From an uncultured Clostridia bacterium (GTDB lineage: Bacteria > Bacillota > Clostridia > TANB77 > CAG-508): DNA of 53,236 nucleotides. The stretch spans positions 1 through 53,236 of the forward strand of contig CALXBY010000009.1 of assembly GCA_944386675.1 (NCBI GenBank). Direction: 5' to 3'. Shown here in pieces: positions 51,958 to 53,236 of the stretch (position 1 is its first letter; each line of letters begins with the position of its first letter). Position numbers and translations under genes: made by a program. The notes beneath the pieces were generated by a model. The model was given only the letters and a program-made list of their open reading frames with translations, was not told the origin of the DNA and searched no databases.

Positions 51958-53202
51958 TTAATTATTCTTATCTCTATATACCTTCACAATATCTTTAAAT
52001 GTCATTTTTGTTCCATAATTTAATATTGCATTTGAATAAATCTTAATTGCCACTTTTGCAATAATTAATATTGTGATTGCTAATACCGCAATTGATAATA
52101 TAACATCTGAAGTTGTAGCTATTCCCATCATTATTCTAAATGGCATACAAAATGGTGATGATATTGGGAATATTGCTGCAAATTGATTTAATTCGCTTGT
52201 TGGATTCATCATAGTAAAATATGCTAAATAGAATCCAATAACAGCTAGTATTGCAACTGGCGTATTTGCTGATTGTATATCTTCTGGTTTGCTCACTGTT
52301 GAACCTGTTAAAGCATATAATAAAGCATATGCTAAATATCCTAATATAAAATATACAATTGTAATAATTGCAAGATATGGTGTAAATTGAGAAACATCTA
52401 ATAATGAATCTATTAATCCTGGTTCTAAAAATAACTTAGCAGAAATTAGCGCTGTGGCTACAATTAGCATTACTTGTAGCAATCCTACAATTCCAATTCC
52501 TATTGTTTTTCCTAATACAATTGTTCTTGGAGATGTAGATGTTACTAATGTTTCCATAATTTTTGATGTTTTTTCTGTCGTAATCGAACTTGATACTTGA
52601 TATGCACAAAAATAGATTGCATAGAATAAGATTAGTGACATTATCATCATGGCACCTATATTTCCACTTACTTCTTGTTCTTCTGTTTGCTCTATTGAAA
52701 ACTCAAAACTTGGAGATAAACTTGCAATTTGCTCTTGTGTTAATCCTAATTTTGAAATCTGTAAATTTGTATATAGTGTATTTATTACATTTACTAAATC
52801 TTCTGGAACGGATGATATTTGTGTCATATTTTCCACAATATATCTTAATTTATATGTTCCATCTTCTTTTGGTTCAATAATCATTGCTCGGTCAATATCT
52901 TTATTTTCTATTCTTCCTTTTATGTCATCAAAAGAAATTTCATTATTGGCAACTTGAACATTATATCCTAATTCCATTTGATTGATACTTGGCAAAGTTC
53001 CTTCAAATAAATTGCTACTATCTACAATTAGTAACTTTGTCTCTCCAGCATTTTCATTATCACCTATAATTGCTTTCATAATATTTGGTATATTAAATCC
53101 TATTACAATTAATACTAAAATAATTAGTGTTGATATGATAAAAGATTTTCTTTTTGCCATATCTTTTATTGTAAAGGCAATAACTGTTCCTAAATCTTTC
53201 AT
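51958..53202 (-). CDS. ABC-2 (NatB-type) exporter permease
   Basis: NatB-like membrane subunit that pairs with an ABC ATPase to export sodium, drugs or lipids. One N-terminal helix (about 20-45), a large extracytoplasmic loop, then five or six helices (AMMIMSLILFYAIYFCAYQV, KTIGIGIVGLLQVMLIVATA, AVLAITILIIAKVAIKIY). The signature TTEKTSKIMETLVTSTSPRT is typical of the ABC-2 family. ATG at 53202 follows AAAGGTGG by nine bases and lies one base after the ATPase stop. Substrate unknown. 414 residues. Confidence 0.9.
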   Translation of the reverse strand: MKDLGTVIAFTIKDMAKRKSFIISTLIILVLIVIGFNIPNIMKAIIGDNENAGETKLLIVDSSNLFEGTLPSINQMELGYNVQVANNEISFDDIKGRIENKDIDRAMIIEPKEDGTYKLRYIVENMTQISSVPEDLVNVINTLYTNLQISKLGLTQEQIASLSPSFEFSIEQTEEQEVSGNIGAMMIMSLILFYAIYFCAYQVSSSITTEKTSKIMETLVTSTSPRTIVLGKTIGIGIVGLLQVMLIVATALISAKLFLEPGLIDSLLDVSQFTPYLAIITIVYFILGYLAYALLYALTGSTVSKPEDIQSANTPVAILAVIGFYLAYFTMMNPTSELNQFAAIFPISSPFCMPFRIMMGIATTSDVILSIAVLAITILIIAKVAIKIYSNAILNYGTKMTFKDIVKVYRDKNN

Positions 53203-53203
53203 A

Positions 53204-53236
53204 TTATTCACCCACCTTTTCTATAAAAATATCATT
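53204..53236 (-). CDS. ABC transporter ATP-binding protein, C-terminal 10 codons
   Basis: The visible end NDIFIEKVGE and TAA is the usual C-terminus of NatA-type ATPases (P-S-L-N-D-I-F-I-x-x-V). Only the tail lies in the window; the rest is beyond 53236. It is translationally coupled to the permease gene. Confidence 0.65.
   Translation of the reverse strand, partial: NDIFIEKVGE

Overview
This window is AT-rich chromosomal DNA from a spore-forming, low-G+C Firmicute, most likely an uncultured gut-type member of the Clostridia. Evidence: sporulation genes (sleB, spoVS, ymdB), Firmicute-type class III fructose-1,6-bisphosphatase, AddA, RNase Y, CarD and RqcH, strong AGGAGG-type ribosome sites, and many T-rich intrinsic terminators. 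The species is inferred from gene content only. Most genes lie on the minus strand.

Region 1 (1-2940) is accessory DNA. It holds the 5' end of a dinD-like gene, two LexA-like boxes, a decayed pemK/mazF-type toxin gene with a frameshift and an internal stop, tRNA-Leu(UAG), and three small unassigned genes. Region 2 (2951-13080) is core: recG, sleB, holA, ruvC, a glycogen debranching enzyme whose stop codon lies inside a 292-bp foldback repeat, yvcK with murB, and a pilin-like protein. Region 3 (13281-18262) has an nfeD/SPFH pair, a compositionally foreign orphan gene, pyrG and trmB. Region 4 (18478-22500) contains a type III toxin-antitoxin locus (CptIN-like: two 50-nt repeats, a leaky terminator, then the toxin), a pilin-like mini protein, a frameshifted rluD-type gene, the RNase P RNA and a 208-bp MITE-like foldback.

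Region 5 (22511-30272) is a housekeeping run: dtd, a zinc-ribbon protein, gpsA, a secreted/membrane protein, plsY, der, nagZ-like and rqcH. Region 6 (30273-38953) has addA, rdgB, a relic of IS3-type ends, an operon of three zinc-ribbon membrane proteins that share a duplicated module, and a G+C-richer gene remnant. Region 7 (38954-46251) has a PIN-domain protein, tRNA-Leu(UAA), carD, dut, spoVS, ymdB and rny, with a second foreign-looking orphan gene between ymdB and rny, then an MBL hydrolase. Region 8 (46357-53236) has a DUF3006 protein, fbp between two inverted copies of a REP-like repeat, an XRE regulator, a Spo0E-like mini protein, a pilin fused to a formylglycine-generating-enzyme-like domain, a small pseudogene, and a NatAB-type ABC exporter cut by the window end.

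The most notable items are the type III toxin-antitoxin locus, the REP-like family whose copies abut or overlap stop codons, the G+C-rich orphan genes with their own promoters and terminators, and the zinc-ribbon operon. No database search could be run; assignments rest on motifs, lengths and gene order.
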